Origin: JANWJE01 sp044326545
GTDB lineage: Bacteria > Chlamydiota > Chlamydiia > Chlamydiales > Parachlamydiaceae
Assembly (NCBI GenBank): GCA_044326545.1
Contig: JBIRBM010000006.1
Coordinates: 15,561-79,560, forward strand
Direction: 5' to 3'
DNA: 64,000 nucleotides
The position numbers and the translations under genes were made by a program. Below, piece by piece: positions 49,230 to 57,854 of the stretch (position 1 is its first letter; every line of letters begins with the position of its first letter). Under the pieces are notes generated by a model, which did no database searches, was not told the DNA's origin, and worked only from the letters and a program-made list of their open reading frames with translations.

Positions 49230-51044
49230 ATGTCAAGCACTTCGTCTAGTAAAAGACCCCGTAACGTCAACGTTTTTCAAGCGGCGGCAATTCTGTATGG
49301 AGACTGGGGGACAAGTAAAGCCTATGTGATAGGTTTAGCTTTTGCTCTGGCCGGATATAGTTCCTTTTGGTTGATTGGAGCAGTGTCTCTTTTAATGATT
49401 TGTGTTGGTTTGAATTATATTTTGATTTGTAAATTCAGTCCAACCGGGGGTGGGGTTTATGCCTCTGCTAGAAAACACTCTGAAGTCCTTGCCTTAATCG
49501 GTGCATTTTTTTTATTGGCAGATTACATTGTAACAGCAGCCCTAAGCGCCTTATCTTGCTTCGAATATTTAGGGGTTGCTTCCCCGCTTTATTGGACAAT
49601 GGGGGCAATTATTTTTATTGGGGGTCTCAATTATTTTGGCCCTCGCCATTCTGGAAATTTTGCTCTCATCGTTGCAATTGCCACAGTCATCACGGTGATT
49701 GTATTAGCCCTCATCGCACTGCCCTTTCTACGAGAAGCCTTTAATCAAATACATCCACCAGAACGTGGAATATTAAAAAATTGGAATGATTTTGTGGGGA
49801 TCATTGTTGCCTTATCGGGAATTGAAGCGATTGCTAATGCAACAGGAGTTTTTCAACTAGATCCTGGAACGACTGAGAGGGCTCCCTCCGTTCATCTTAT
49901 TTCAAAAAAAGCGATTACCTGGGTGATGATTGAAGTTTGCTTTTTTACAGTTTTTTTTGGATTTGTGATGAATGCGATGCCTGGACTACACGTTGTGGGT
50001 GATCAAGTGTTTAATTCAGAGAATGTCGCAGTCAGAGATTCAATGCTTCGTTATATGGCTCAATATTTTGTTTCCCACTCTTGGGGAGGGGAAACGGTAG
50101 GCTATATCTTTGGAACCTTAGTCAGTGTTGTATTTGGGGTGTTGCTTCTCTCGGCGGTTAATACGGCAATGGTTGCATTGATTTCTTTATTATTTGTCAT
50201 GTCAAGGGATGGAGAGATGCCCGAATCTTTTCAAATTTTAACTCCCTTTGGCGTGCCTCGCTATCCTTTGATTTTAACAGTCTGTGCAATTTTAGTGATC
50301 CTGTTGTTTGTCCATGATGTGATTGGTTTGGCAAATATTTATGCAGTAGGTTTTATTGGTGCTATTGCAACAAATCTAGCAGTTAATGCTTCAGATCAAA
50401 CGATTCCGATGACGAAATGGCAGCGCGTCTTTATGTGGGTGACATTCTCAATATTGCTTGTCATAGAGATGACATTATTTATTACGAAGCCTGATGCAAG
50501 ACGATTTGCTATTTCAATTATGGCGTTTGGGTTGGTTTTGCGAATGTTAGTTGTGGAACATCGACAAAAGCAATGGGCGGCAAAAAAAGTTAAATTGCGT
50601 CATGCCTCTGTTTATACTGATGATTACCGTTTGCCTCTTCATGAAGGGGCGATTCTTTGTGCTGTGAGATCAACAGGGAAAACATTGGATTTTGCAATTG
50701 AGGAGGCAACGCAGCTTTACCAGCCTCTCTATATTCTTTTTATACGGGAACAGAAAGTGATCACGGAAGAAGATCGCAACCGCACATGGCTAGACGATCC
50801 CGAGGCTTGCCGTATTTTTGATGATGCAAAAAGTAAAGCGCCTCAACTCAATATCAAATTTTTTTATCTTGTGAGTGCATTTCCAGTTGAAGCGATTGCC
50901 AATATGGTAGAGAAATTGCATGTTTCTCGCCTTATTTTAGGACGTCCAAGAGATAGCTTTATGTTGCAATTATTGAGAGGAAACATCGCACGGGAAATTT
51001 CAGAGATTTTATCGCCGGACGTTGATTTGATTGTGATTTCTTAG
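49230..51044 (+). CDS. APC-family amino acid permease fused to a UspA-like domain
   Basis: The 604-residue protein has about 12 membrane helices in residues 25-440 with the APC pattern (FSPTGGGVYASARKHSEVLA near residue 75; VALSGIEAIANATGVFQLDP near 195). From about residue 460 a soluble domain follows that resembles the universal stress protein fold: GAILCAVRSTGKTLDFAIEE at its start and the USP-like ending VSRLILGRPRDSFMLQLLRG then DVDLIVIS. Transporter-USP fusions may tie uptake to nucleotide state. The substrate cannot be predicted. R1/R3 repeats flank the gene. Confidence 0.82.
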   Translation: MSSTSSSKRPRNVNVFQAAAILYGDWGTSKAYVIGLAFALAGYSSFWLIGAVSLLMICVGLNYILICKFSPTGGGVYASARKHSEVLALIGAFFLLADYIVTAALSALSCFEYLGVASPLYWTMGAIIFIGGLNYFGPRHSGNFALIVAIATVITVIVLALIALPFLREAFNQIHPPERGILKNWNDFVGIIVALSGIEAIANATGVFQLDPGTTERAPSVHLISKKAITWVMIEVCFFTVFFGFVMNAMPGLHVVGDQVFNSENVAVRDSMLRYMAQYFVSHSWGGETVGYIFGTLVSVVFGVLLLSAVNTAMVALISLLFVMSRDGEMPESFQILTPFGVPRYPLILTVCAILVILLFVHDVIGLANIYAVGFIGAIATNLAVNASDQTIPMTKWQRVFMWVTFSILLVIEMTLFITKPDARRFAISIMAFGLVLRMLVVEHRQKQWAAKKVKLRHASVYTDDYRLPLHEGAILCAVRSTGKTLDFAIEEATQLYQPLYILFIREQKVITEEDRNRTWLDDPEACRIFDDAKSKAPQLNIKFFYLVSAFPVEAIANMVEKLHVSRLILGRPRDSFMLQLLRGNIAREISEILSPDVDLIVIS

Positions 51045-51080
51045 AGACTGTTTTCAAATTAAAGGGGCGTATAGGTCACC

Positions 51081-51214
51081 CGATGATTTGTTTGTTAAAA
51101 CCCGCTATCAACTTACAAAATCGCAATATGAAAGAATATGGCGAAAATCTTGTGTGAGTTGATAGCGGATTTATCGCAGCAAAGCATTGTGATCAAAGAT
51201 GCTGAACAGGTTCT
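51081..51214. repeat. R3 palindrome
   Basis: AACCCGCTATCAACTTACAA is mirrored by TTGTGTGAGTTGATAGCGGA, and GATGATTTGTTTGTT by CAGCAAAGCATTGTGATC, ending AAAGATGCTGAACAGGTTCT. The changes in the two inner arms are compensatory relative to the 21331 copy (GCTATCAACT with AGTTGATAGC here; ACTATACACT there), which suggests selection for pairing. An R1 fragment follows at 51229-51295. Confidence 0.7.
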
Positions 51215-51298
51215 GAAAACCTATTTCACTTACCTTATACACCGCGAAACCTTTCGCTTCAGCCCAAATCCCACGGGTGGTGGGTAAGGGGAGTGATC

Positions 51299-51667
51299 TT
51301 AGCGACCGCGCCAGTAAGAGTAAGAAAACCCAGGTCTTACATACCCCGCGGGTCTTTCAACAACCACAGTTGCCGGTCTTTGTACAACAACAGGAGCTGG
51401 AGCTGAATAATAGTAAGGATAGGGGGCGGGTGTAACATATCCTGGATAGACAGGAGCTGGCGCTGCATAAACAGTCGGGGCAGTTGTGTAAACAGGAGGT
51501 GGAACAACAACAGGAGCTGGGGCTACAACATAATCTGGACCACCGACATTCACGCTAAATCCAAAAGAAGAATGGTTTTTGCGACATCTTGCACTAGCTT
51601 CTGGAACAAAACTTGATAAGAAAACGAATGTTAAAACGATAACAGAAGAAAAGGTCAGCATTTTCAT
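51299..51667 (-). CDS. Small secreted Pro/Ala/Val/Tyr-rich protein
   Basis: ATG 51667 follows GGGGAGGTAAATT. The 122-residue protein begins with a signal peptide (MKMLTFSSVIVLTFVFLSSF, cleavage near ASA) and one Cys near the mature start (ARCRKNHSS). The rest consists of low-complexity PAPVVVPPPVY, APAPVYPGYV and PYPYYYSAPAP units, ending in basic aromatic sequence (SYSYWRGR). This composition is typical of exported cell-surface proteins. No domain is recognised. Confidence 0.7.
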   Translation of the reverse strand: MKMLTFSSVIVLTFVFLSSFVPEASARCRKNHSSFGFSVNVGGPDYVVAPAPVVVPPPVYTTAPTVYAAPAPVYPGYVTPAPYPYYYSAPAPVVVQRPATVVVERPAGYVRPGFSYSYWRGR

Positions 51668-51880
51668 AATTTACCTCCCCGGTAAACAAAGGATGCTTGA
51701 AAAATCATTTATCGGAGGAGTGTGATAACCTCTCGATCTCATAAACAACACCATTGTACTCTGCTGACCAATATTGGGCAAGTTAAAAGATTAGGAGTTG
51801 TTGATTTTCAATTGTTTGAGTGTTGAGTGCCCCTTTTTTTCAACGATGACTTTTTTATGTTTTTATCTTAGAATCTGGTT

Positions 51881-51950
51881 AGAATCTTTGATCACGATGC
51901 TTTGCTGCGATAAACAAATCATCGGATGAAAGATGGTGAACGGGTTCTTA
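51881..51950. repeat. Short R3 form upstream of gmhA
   Basis: AGAATCTTTGATCACGATGC then TTTGCTGCGATAAACAAATC and ATCGGATGAAAGATGGTGAA is an R3 unit with the long inner arms deleted, leaving only the outer arms. The remainder of the 51668-52048 gap shows no gene. Confidence 0.6.
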
Positions 51951-52048
51951 GGCTTCTATTTTTTAAAATTGACTTGATTCTTAACATCAAGATAGTTAAA
52001 AATACAGAATCAGTGACCCTCTTATCGTGCAACCCCCTTTTTATTTTT

Positions 52049-52648
52049 ATGCAACACTCATTATTAGATGCAATCGATGATTGCGTTCGTGCTATTCAGC
52101 AATTGAAATCGCCTGCTTCCCTTTTGTTTATGACGCAGGTTACACACATGCTAGCAACTTGCTTTGATAAAGGAAATAAACTGATTATTGCCGGGAATGG
52201 GGGAAGTTTATGCGATGCAGCCCATTTTGCAGAAGAATTGACGGGCGTTTTTCGCAAAACGCGCAGAGCTTTACCTGCGATTGCCTTAACGGAGGCTGGT
52301 CATTTGACTTGTACTGCAAATGACTTGGGGTTTGACCAAGTATTTGCAAGAGGTGTTGAGGCTTATGGAAGAGATGGAGATGTCTTTATTGGATTGACAA
52401 CGAGTGGGAATTCTCCCAACATGATTTGTGCTTTTGAAGCAGCTCGTGATAGAGGATTGCAAACAGTTGCGTTTCTTGGAAAAGGAGGGGGAAAACTCAA
52501 AGGTACTGCAGACGTTGAGTTAATTATCGATGGATTTGCAACCTCAGACCGTATTCAGGAGGCGCATATGGCAGCCATTCATTTGATTATTGAACAGGTT
52601 GAGAATCTTCTTTTTTATTCACCTGCTCGTGAGGTTCATTCTTGTTAG
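52049..52648 (+). CDS. gmhA: Sedoheptulose 7-phosphate isomerase (phosphoheptose isomerase, GmhA-like)
   Basis: The ATG at 52049 (MQHSLLDAIDDCVRAIQQLK) is chosen because upstream codons come from a repeat and add no domain; no clear ribosome binding site precedes it. The 199-residue SIS-domain protein shows KLIIAGNGGSLCDAAHFAEE, then LTCTANDLGFDQVFARGVEA, and FIGLTTSGNSPNMICAFEAA, as in GmhA. The zinc/catalytic His and Glu positions (AAHFAEE, IQEAHMAAIH) are present. The enzyme makes the precursor of ADP-heptose for lipopolysaccharide. No gmhB, hldE or waaC gene is nearby. Confidence 0.88.
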   Translation: MQHSLLDAIDDCVRAIQQLKSPASLLFMTQVTHMLATCFDKGNKLIIAGNGGSLCDAAHFAEELTGVFRKTRRALPAIALTEAGHLTCTANDLGFDQVFARGVEAYGRDGDVFIGLTTSGNSPNMICAFEAARDRGLQTVAFLGKGGGKLKGTADVELIIDGFATSDRIQEAHMAAIHLIIEQVENLLFYSPAREVHSC

Positions 52649-52798
52649 CATGATGTTTAGGTGACTCACTCTAAGAGGTGAGTGGTTAATTTCAACGTCC
52701 TACAGTATACGTAGAGAAATCATCTTGCCTCTTTCATAAAACATGCGCTAAGCACTCGCCCTTCTTTTTCAGATCAAGGTTGGAAAAAGCTGTAAAAT

Positions 52799-53902
52799 AT
52801 GAAAAAAAAAGTAGAGCTCTATATTAAAGATATTATTCGGGGAAGGAGAAGAGGAATTCTTCCATCACTGATCAAAGTGATCCTCCTTCCTTTAAGTTGG
52901 TTATATCGCTTTGCCGTTTATTTTCGCAACAGCCTGTATGAAAGTGGATGGATGCGTCGCTATGTCCCTCCAGTTCCCCTCGTAATTAGTGTAGGAAATA
53001 TTGTTGCTGGTGGCACAGGAAAAACACCCGTTACACTTTTGCTAGCTGGTGCTTTCTATGAGCGTTTTACTATCGCCATACTCTCTAGAGGTTATCGCTC
53101 TAAAGCTGAAAAACTTGATTCTCCGGTCGTTCTTTGCGAGGGAGAGGGGCCTATTTTACCGGCGACTTACTGTGGTGATGAACCGTATTTATTTGCTCAG
53201 CGCATGCCGAAAAGTATTGTGATTGTTGGAGGCAATCGAAAAAAAGGAGCTGTTTTAGCGGCCAAAGCCGGAGCTCAAGTCATTTTATTGGATGATGGAA
53301 TGCAGCATCGTCATTTAGTCAGAGATTTTGAGGTGATCGTCGTTGACGTGGGTGATCCGTTTGGACAGGGATATTTTTTGCCCAGAGGGTTTTTAAGAGA
53401 AGATAAACGCTCGCTTGCAAGAGCTGATCTGATTATATTAAACCACATTCAAGATACCGAACAATTTATAAGCGTTAAAACCCAATTAAAATCTTACAGC
53501 CATTCTCCCGTGATTGGAACGAAGGGAACAATAGCAGCAATTCGAGATTTAAAAGGCAAAGATGCAGTCCTCGAAGGGGATAAAATAGTGGGGATGTTCT
53601 GTGCAATTGCTCATCCTGAGTACTTTCGGCGCACCTTAGAACAGGAGGGGTTCACTGTTATCAATGAATGGATTTTAGCTGATCATGATCATTTTAAGCG
53701 GGAGGAACTCACTAAGTTTGCCTTAATGTGTTTAAAAAATGGAGCTAAGGCCTTGATTTGTACAGAGAAAGATCGGGTGAAGCTTGAAGAGCTCTTAAAT
53801 CTAGCGCTTCCCATTTTTTGGGTTCAGCTGCAATTGCATATTGTAGCGGGAGAAGAGGAATGGCTAAGCTTTTTAAAGGAAGCTGAAAGTAAAATTAAAT
53901 GA
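52799..53902 (+). CDS. lpxK: Lipid A 4'-kinase LpxK
   Basis: The 367-residue protein has an N-terminal membrane-associated helix (IKVILLPLSWLYRFAVYFRN), the Walker A VISVGNIVAGGTGKTPVTLL, and the LpxK motifs AILSRGYRSKAE, YCGDEPYLFAQRMPKSIVIV and VILLDDGMQHRHLVRDFEVI. LpxK phosphorylates the lipid A disaccharide at the inner membrane. GmhA upstream and KdsD downstream make this a loose lipopolysaccharide neighbourhood. With gltP next to it, the order matches the kpsF-lpxK-gltT area of Chlamydia. Confidence 0.94.
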   Translation: MKKKVELYIKDIIRGRRRGILPSLIKVILLPLSWLYRFAVYFRNSLYESGWMRRYVPPVPLVISVGNIVAGGTGKTPVTLLLAGAFYERFTIAILSRGYRSKAEKLDSPVVLCEGEGPILPATYCGDEPYLFAQRMPKSIVIVGGNRKKGAVLAAKAGAQVILLDDGMQHRHLVRDFEVIVVDVGDPFGQGYFLPRGFLREDKRSLARADLIILNHIQDTEQFISVKTQLKSYSHSPVIGTKGTIAAIRDLKGKDAVLEGDKIVGMFCAIAHPEYFRRTLEQEGFTVINEWILADHDHFKREELTKFALMCLKNGAKALICTEKDRVKLEELLNLALPIFWVQLQLHIVAGEEEWLSFLKEAESKIK

Positions 53903-54046
53903 TTGGGGAAACATGATTTTTACGTTTGGGCGAAAAAGTCTTTCATCACTCATCTTACCCGACCGCAAGGACGATTTGCGCTCAAAGAGAAGCTCTCGTG
54001 TTGCTAAAATTTGCACTTTGAGCTTGAATGAGGTATACATTGATTT

Positions 54047-54090
54047 GATCACTCACCTTACGCACTCCTGATGCGTCAGGTGAGTTGATC
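54047..54090. repeat. R1 hairpin upstream of gltP
   Basis: GATCACTCACCTTACGCA and TGCGTCAGGTGAGTTGATC pair with a CTCCTGA loop. A degenerate R1 unit and an R2 core (TTTGCACTTTGAGCTTGAAT) lie just upstream at 53941-54033. No gene is seen in the 53903-54177 gap. Confidence 0.65.
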
Positions 54091-54177
54091 ATCTATTAAA
54101 GACATACAATATAAAACGGAGGGTTGAAAGCGGCAGACTGTGATAAACGTCTTCATTAAGCTATCAATACGATATAC

Positions 54178-55404
54178 ATGAAATTATGGATGAAAATTTT
54201 TATTGGCCTCCTTTTAGGTGCAATGACTGGATTGATCATTGGAGAAAAAGCCATTTATTTAAAGCCTTTAGGGACGCTTTTTTTGAATATGATCAACATG
54301 ATCATTGTCTTATTGATTTTATCTTCCATGGCTGTTGGAATTACAAGCATTCATGATCCCAAAAAATTAGGGCGTATCGGCGGGAAATCGGTCGGCATGT
54401 ATTTTACGACAACTCTGATTGCGATTATGACAGGACTCATATTAGCTAATGTGTTTGATCTTGGACAGGGACTTGGGTTGCAAGCCAAAGAGGTCAGCCA
54501 AGCCAAATCACTTTCTCTTATGGAGATTATCATTTCTGTGATTCCAAGCAATCCAATAGCTGCAATGGTGAAAGGGGATATTTTACAAGTCATTGTGTTT
54601 GCCGTTTTTCTCGGAATTGCAATTAATTTTTCAGGATCAAAAGGAAAACCTCTTTTGAACTTTCTTGAATCCCTGGCCGACGTGATGTATCGGTTAACCT
54701 CCATTGTCATGGAATTTTCTCCTATAGGCGTTTTTGGTCTTATGGCGTGGGTCACCGGAACTTTTGGTCTGACTCTTTTCTTGCCCTTATTTAAATTTTT
54801 AGCCGTTTACTACACAGCTTGTATCGTCCATTTTATTGTTGTTTACGGCTCTCTTATTAAAGGGGCGGGACGGCTTCAGCTCTGGCCTTTTTTAAGAGGG
54901 ATGGGTGATGCCATTATGATGGCATTTTCCACCTGCAGTAGTGCAGCCACATTGCCCGTCGCCATGCATTGCGTTCAAGAAAATCTTGGCGTTTCTAAAA
55001 ATATTTCCGGCTTTGTTCTGCCTTTAGGAATCACGATGAACATGAACGGAGGAGCGATCTATCAAACGATGAGTGCAATTTTTATTGCAAAGGCTTACGG
55101 GATTCCCTTAGATACTTATAGCTATGTGACTCTTGTTTTAACAACGATATTTTCCGCAATTGGGACTGCAGGCATTCCTGGTGGGGGATTTATCATGCTC
55201 TCTGCAGTTTTGACATCTGTCGGTCTTCCCTTAGAGGGATTAGCTCTTCTTGCAGGCATCGATCGTTTACGCGATATGATGACAACAGTCTTAAACATTT
55301 TGGGAGATGCGGCTGTCACCGTGTTTATTGCCAAACAAGAAGGCGAGTTGAATGAACACCAGTACTATCATAGTGAGTTAGTTGAATTTGGAGGTGAGGC
55401 CTAA
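54178..55404 (+). CDS. gltP: Dicarboxylate/amino acid:cation symporter (GltP/GltT-like)
   Basis: The 408-residue protein is a full DAACS carrier with eight helices and re-entrant loops. Signatures include AFSTCSSAATLPVAMHCVQE (HP1 serine-rich loop), FVLPLGITMNMNGGAIYQTM (NMDGT-like motif, here NMNGG) and GTAGIPGGGFIMLSAVLTSV (HP2). It takes up glutamate, aspartate or dicarboxylates with sodium or protons. In Chlamydia a gltT gene sits near lpxK in the same way. Confidence 0.9.
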   Translation: MKLWMKIFIGLLLGAMTGLIIGEKAIYLKPLGTLFLNMINMIIVLLILSSMAVGITSIHDPKKLGRIGGKSVGMYFTTTLIAIMTGLILANVFDLGQGLGLQAKEVSQAKSLSLMEIIISVIPSNPIAAMVKGDILQVIVFAVFLGIAINFSGSKGKPLLNFLESLADVMYRLTSIVMEFSPIGVFGLMAWVTGTFGLTLFLPLFKFLAVYYTACIVHFIVVYGSLIKGAGRLQLWPFLRGMGDAIMMAFSTCSSAATLPVAMHCVQENLGVSKNISGFVLPLGITMNMNGGAIYQTMSAIFIAKAYGIPLDTYSYVTLVLTTIFSAIGTAGIPGGGFIMLSAVLTSVGLPLEGLALLAGIDRLRDMMTTVLNILGDAAVTVFIAKQEGELNEHQYYHSELVEFGGEA

Positions 55405-55502
55405 TAGGGGAATCAAATTTTTTTTAATGGTTGGCTTCACTTATTTGTTTAGTACCTGATCAAGCAATAGTATTCTTCACAACATATCGCAATAGGTATC
55501 AT

Positions 55503-56066
55503 ATGATGATTTTAGATTCAATACTCTCTCGAGGCTTTTTTTCTTCGGCAGATGATGCTTCGCCACCATTAATCGGTCACAAGGAAGCAATGGTGATTAC
55601 CAGCATCGCAATTGGGTGTTTCGCTATTTATTATGCATATGCCACTCCTGTCTCTTATAAAGCTTATGGTTCTTTTGGGAGGTCAAAAACACCGGCAAAT
55701 CAAGAAAAAGAGCCTTTAAAAGAGGGGGAGGATCAAAATAAGGGAAAACTCCATTCAGGACCAATCGTTTTTCCTATCGATCTAAAAGAAGAGGAGTGTA
55801 AAAAGGGGGAGAATGATGGGGATAGCGACGAAAGTTCTCTTGTTATAGAAACAAAACATTTCCCTTCTACAGAGGAGGAGGCGCCTGAAGAAAACCTTGA
55901 ATATTCGACTGAACTCAGGGAGGAAAATAAATCTCCATCGACAGGATTTGAGATCATTTCTTCTCCTCTTGACACCATTCCTTCTTCATCAGAACAGAAG
56001 AGCTCCTTCATGTCAACAATCTCCAAAATCTCTGAATTCATCCCATTTTGGAGCCCTTCGAAATAA
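55503..56066 (+). CDS. Single-pass membrane protein with acidic disordered tail
   Basis: The ATG at 55503 (MMILDSILSRGFFSSADDAS) has AGGT five bases upstream; an earlier TTG lacks a site. The 187-residue protein has one membrane helix (EAMVITSIAIGCFAIYYAYA, about residues 28-48). About 130 residues rich in Glu, Ser, Lys and Pro follow with no fold visible, ending SKISEFIPFWSPSK. No family is recognised. It could be an envelope or inclusion-membrane protein. The gene converges on icd. Confidence 0.55.
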   Translation: MMILDSILSRGFFSSADDASPPLIGHKEAMVITSIAIGCFAIYYAYATPVSYKAYGSFGRSKTPANQEKEPLKEGEDQNKGKLHSGPIVFPIDLKEEECKKGENDGDSDESSLVIETKHFPSTEEEAPEENLEYSTELREENKSPSTGFEIISSPLDTIPSSSEQKSSFMSTISKISEFIPFWSPSK

Positions 56067-56120
56067 TTCGCTCTCGTTTTTTTGTCTCGTTTTGCGGATG
56101 TTCACCATCTGTCATCAATC

Positions 56121-56185
56121 ACTTACCTTATACACCAGGAGGTCTATTTGCCCTAAAGCAAAAGCTCTTGGTGCAGAAGGTAAGT
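56121..56185. repeat. R1 palindrome between convergent genes
   Basis: ACTTACCTTATACACCAGGA (from 56121) and CTCTTGGTGCAGAAGGTAAG then T (ending 56185) form a hairpin with a few mismatches. It lies between the membrane-protein gene and icd and may end both transcripts. Confidence 0.65.
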
Positions 56186-56224
56186 CCTAAATTTTTTCGA
56201 GCAAAGGCAATTGATACAAGGCGT

Positions 56225-57682
56225 CTATTCATCCTTGAGAGTCGTAAAGCCAGGTTGTTCATCAAATAGATAAAGGGATTGTGCTTGCGATACTTCTAAT
56301 TTTAGATGAGTTAAAGCTTCTAAAAGATCGACGATCTTTTGATAAGATAATGCCTCGTTTTTATTTTTCTTTGTAAAACGGCATCGCCAGCAATCTGAGC
56401 ATAGTGTCTCGGGTTGTTTTGTTGGCCAGACTCTTACCCCTCGATTACTGATAAATATTAATTTTAGATTGGGGATGATAAGAGACGTGAGGTGAGCGGA
56501 AAGTTCTTCTACAGAGGCATTCCAATCGATAAAAATATCGACTCCTATTAACTCTTTTTGAGTTTTTTTCTTTGTGTGAGTGGAGTCTTTAATTTTATGA
56601 TGGAGAGGGTTGACTTTTTCATATTCCAATGGGGGGAGTGTTTCTGGGTGCTGCCCTAATCGGGAAACGACTGCTGTAGCAAACTCTTTTGTTCCAACTT
56701 TTTGATGACTCGTCTTTTCGTTAAAAACGTCATAAGTATGGATGCCCTCTTCTAGTGTTTTGAGCCATGCATTATGGATAAGGGCAGCTTGCTTAGGCTG
56801 TCCAATATGAACAAGCATTTGAATGGCAGCTAGAAGAAGTCCTGAGGGATTTGCGATATTTTGCCCAGCGCGGCGAGGAGCAGATCCATGAATCGCTTCA
56901 AACATTGCCCCAGAAACACCGATATTTGCAGATCCTGCAAGGCCTACGGATCCTGCAATTTGCGCTGCAACGTCCGACAAAATATCACCGTAAAGATTGG
57001 GCATCACAATCACATCAAAGGCTGTGGGCGTATCGGCTAACTTGGCCGCTCCGATGTCAACGATCCAGTGTTCTTTTTCAATATTGGGATAGTCTTCACT
57101 GATTTCATCAAATACTTTATGAAAGAGACCATCTGTATATTTCAAAATATTGTCTTTGCTAAAGCAGGTGACCTTTTTCCGTTTATAGGCTTGGGCATAC
57201 TCAAATGCATAACGAATAATTCTTTCACATCCTGAGCGCGTCATGACTTTTAACGCTTGATACGTTTCAGGGGTTAATTGATATTCAATTCCCATATAAA
57301 GATCTTCTTCATTTTCTCGAACAATGACAACATCCATCCCGGGATGCTTTGTTTCGACAAAAGGGGAATAGGCAACGCACGGACGGACATTCGCATAGAG
57401 ACCTAATGTTGTCCGAATCGTAACGTTCAAGCTTTTGAAGCCCCCTCCTTGAGGGGTTGTAATCGGAGCCTTAAGAAACGCTTTGCAATGACGGATGATA
57501 TCCCACGTCGAGGGAGCAATGCCTGAGGGTTCACCGTTTAAATAGACTTTTTCTCCGATTTCCACGGAATGAATCTGCAAAGCACTTCCTGCTTCTTGCA
57601 AAATGTGCAAGGTTGCTGCCATGATTTCAGGGCCGATGCCGTCGCCTACCGCGACTGTGATGGGGACGCGATGATTTGTCAT
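56225..57682 (-). CDS. icd: Isocitrate dehydrogenase (long type II form)
   Basis: The 485-residue protein starts with VPITVAVGDGIGPEIMAATL and carries the decarboxylating dehydrogenase motifs KSLNVTIRTTLGLYANVRPC, NLYGDILSDVAAQIAGSVGL and MFEAIHGSAPRRAGQNIANP. A C-terminal extension of about 140 residues (KELIGVDIFIDWNASVEELS) is typical of the Thermus-type IDH. It oxidises isocitrate to 2-oxoglutarate in the TCA cycle. C. trachomatis lacks this step, so the gene supports a complete cycle as in amoeba-associated chlamydiae. The extension has a CSDCWRC motif near its end. Confidence 0.92.
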   Translation of the reverse strand: MTNHRVPITVAVGDGIGPEIMAATLHILQEAGSALQIHSVEIGEKVYLNGEPSGIAPSTWDIIRHCKAFLKAPITTPQGGGFKSLNVTIRTTLGLYANVRPCVAYSPFVETKHPGMDVVIVRENEEDLYMGIEYQLTPETYQALKVMTRSGCERIIRYAFEYAQAYKRKKVTCFSKDNILKYTDGLFHKVFDEISEDYPNIEKEHWIVDIGAAKLADTPTAFDVIVMPNLYGDILSDVAAQIAGSVGLAGSANIGVSGAMFEAIHGSAPRRAGQNIANPSGLLLAAIQMLVHIGQPKQAALIHNAWLKTLEEGIHTYDVFNEKTSHQKVGTKEFATAVVSRLGQHPETLPPLEYEKVNPLHHKIKDSTHTKKKTQKELIGVDIFIDWNASVEELSAHLTSLIIPNLKLIFISNRGVRVWPTKQPETLCSDCWRCRFTKKNKNEALSYQKIVDLLEALTHLKLEVSQAQSLYLFDEQPGFTTLKDE

Positions 57683-57737
57683 GATTACCTTGTATCAATT
57701 ACCTTGAGACTAAACTCTTTGTTGTTTAAAATCTAGA

Positions 57738-57818
57738 CTCATTCAAGGTCAACGTGTAAATGTGTGTCATGCGAAAGCCTTCGCGATTGTCCAGATTTAG
57801 ATGTTGACCTTGAATGAG
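57738..57818. repeat. R2 element with 16-bp perfect terminal inverted repeats
   Basis: CTCATTCAAGGTCAAC (57738-57753) and GTTGACCTTGAATGAG (57803-57818) are perfect. Relative to the usual R2 arm (CTCAAAG), both arms carry the same change to GTCAAC, so pairing is kept. It separates divergent icd and kdsD and probably contains or abuts both promoters. Confidence 0.75.
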
Positions 57819-57854
57819 CCTATCTTAAATCAAACCTGCTGGATGAAAAACTGT

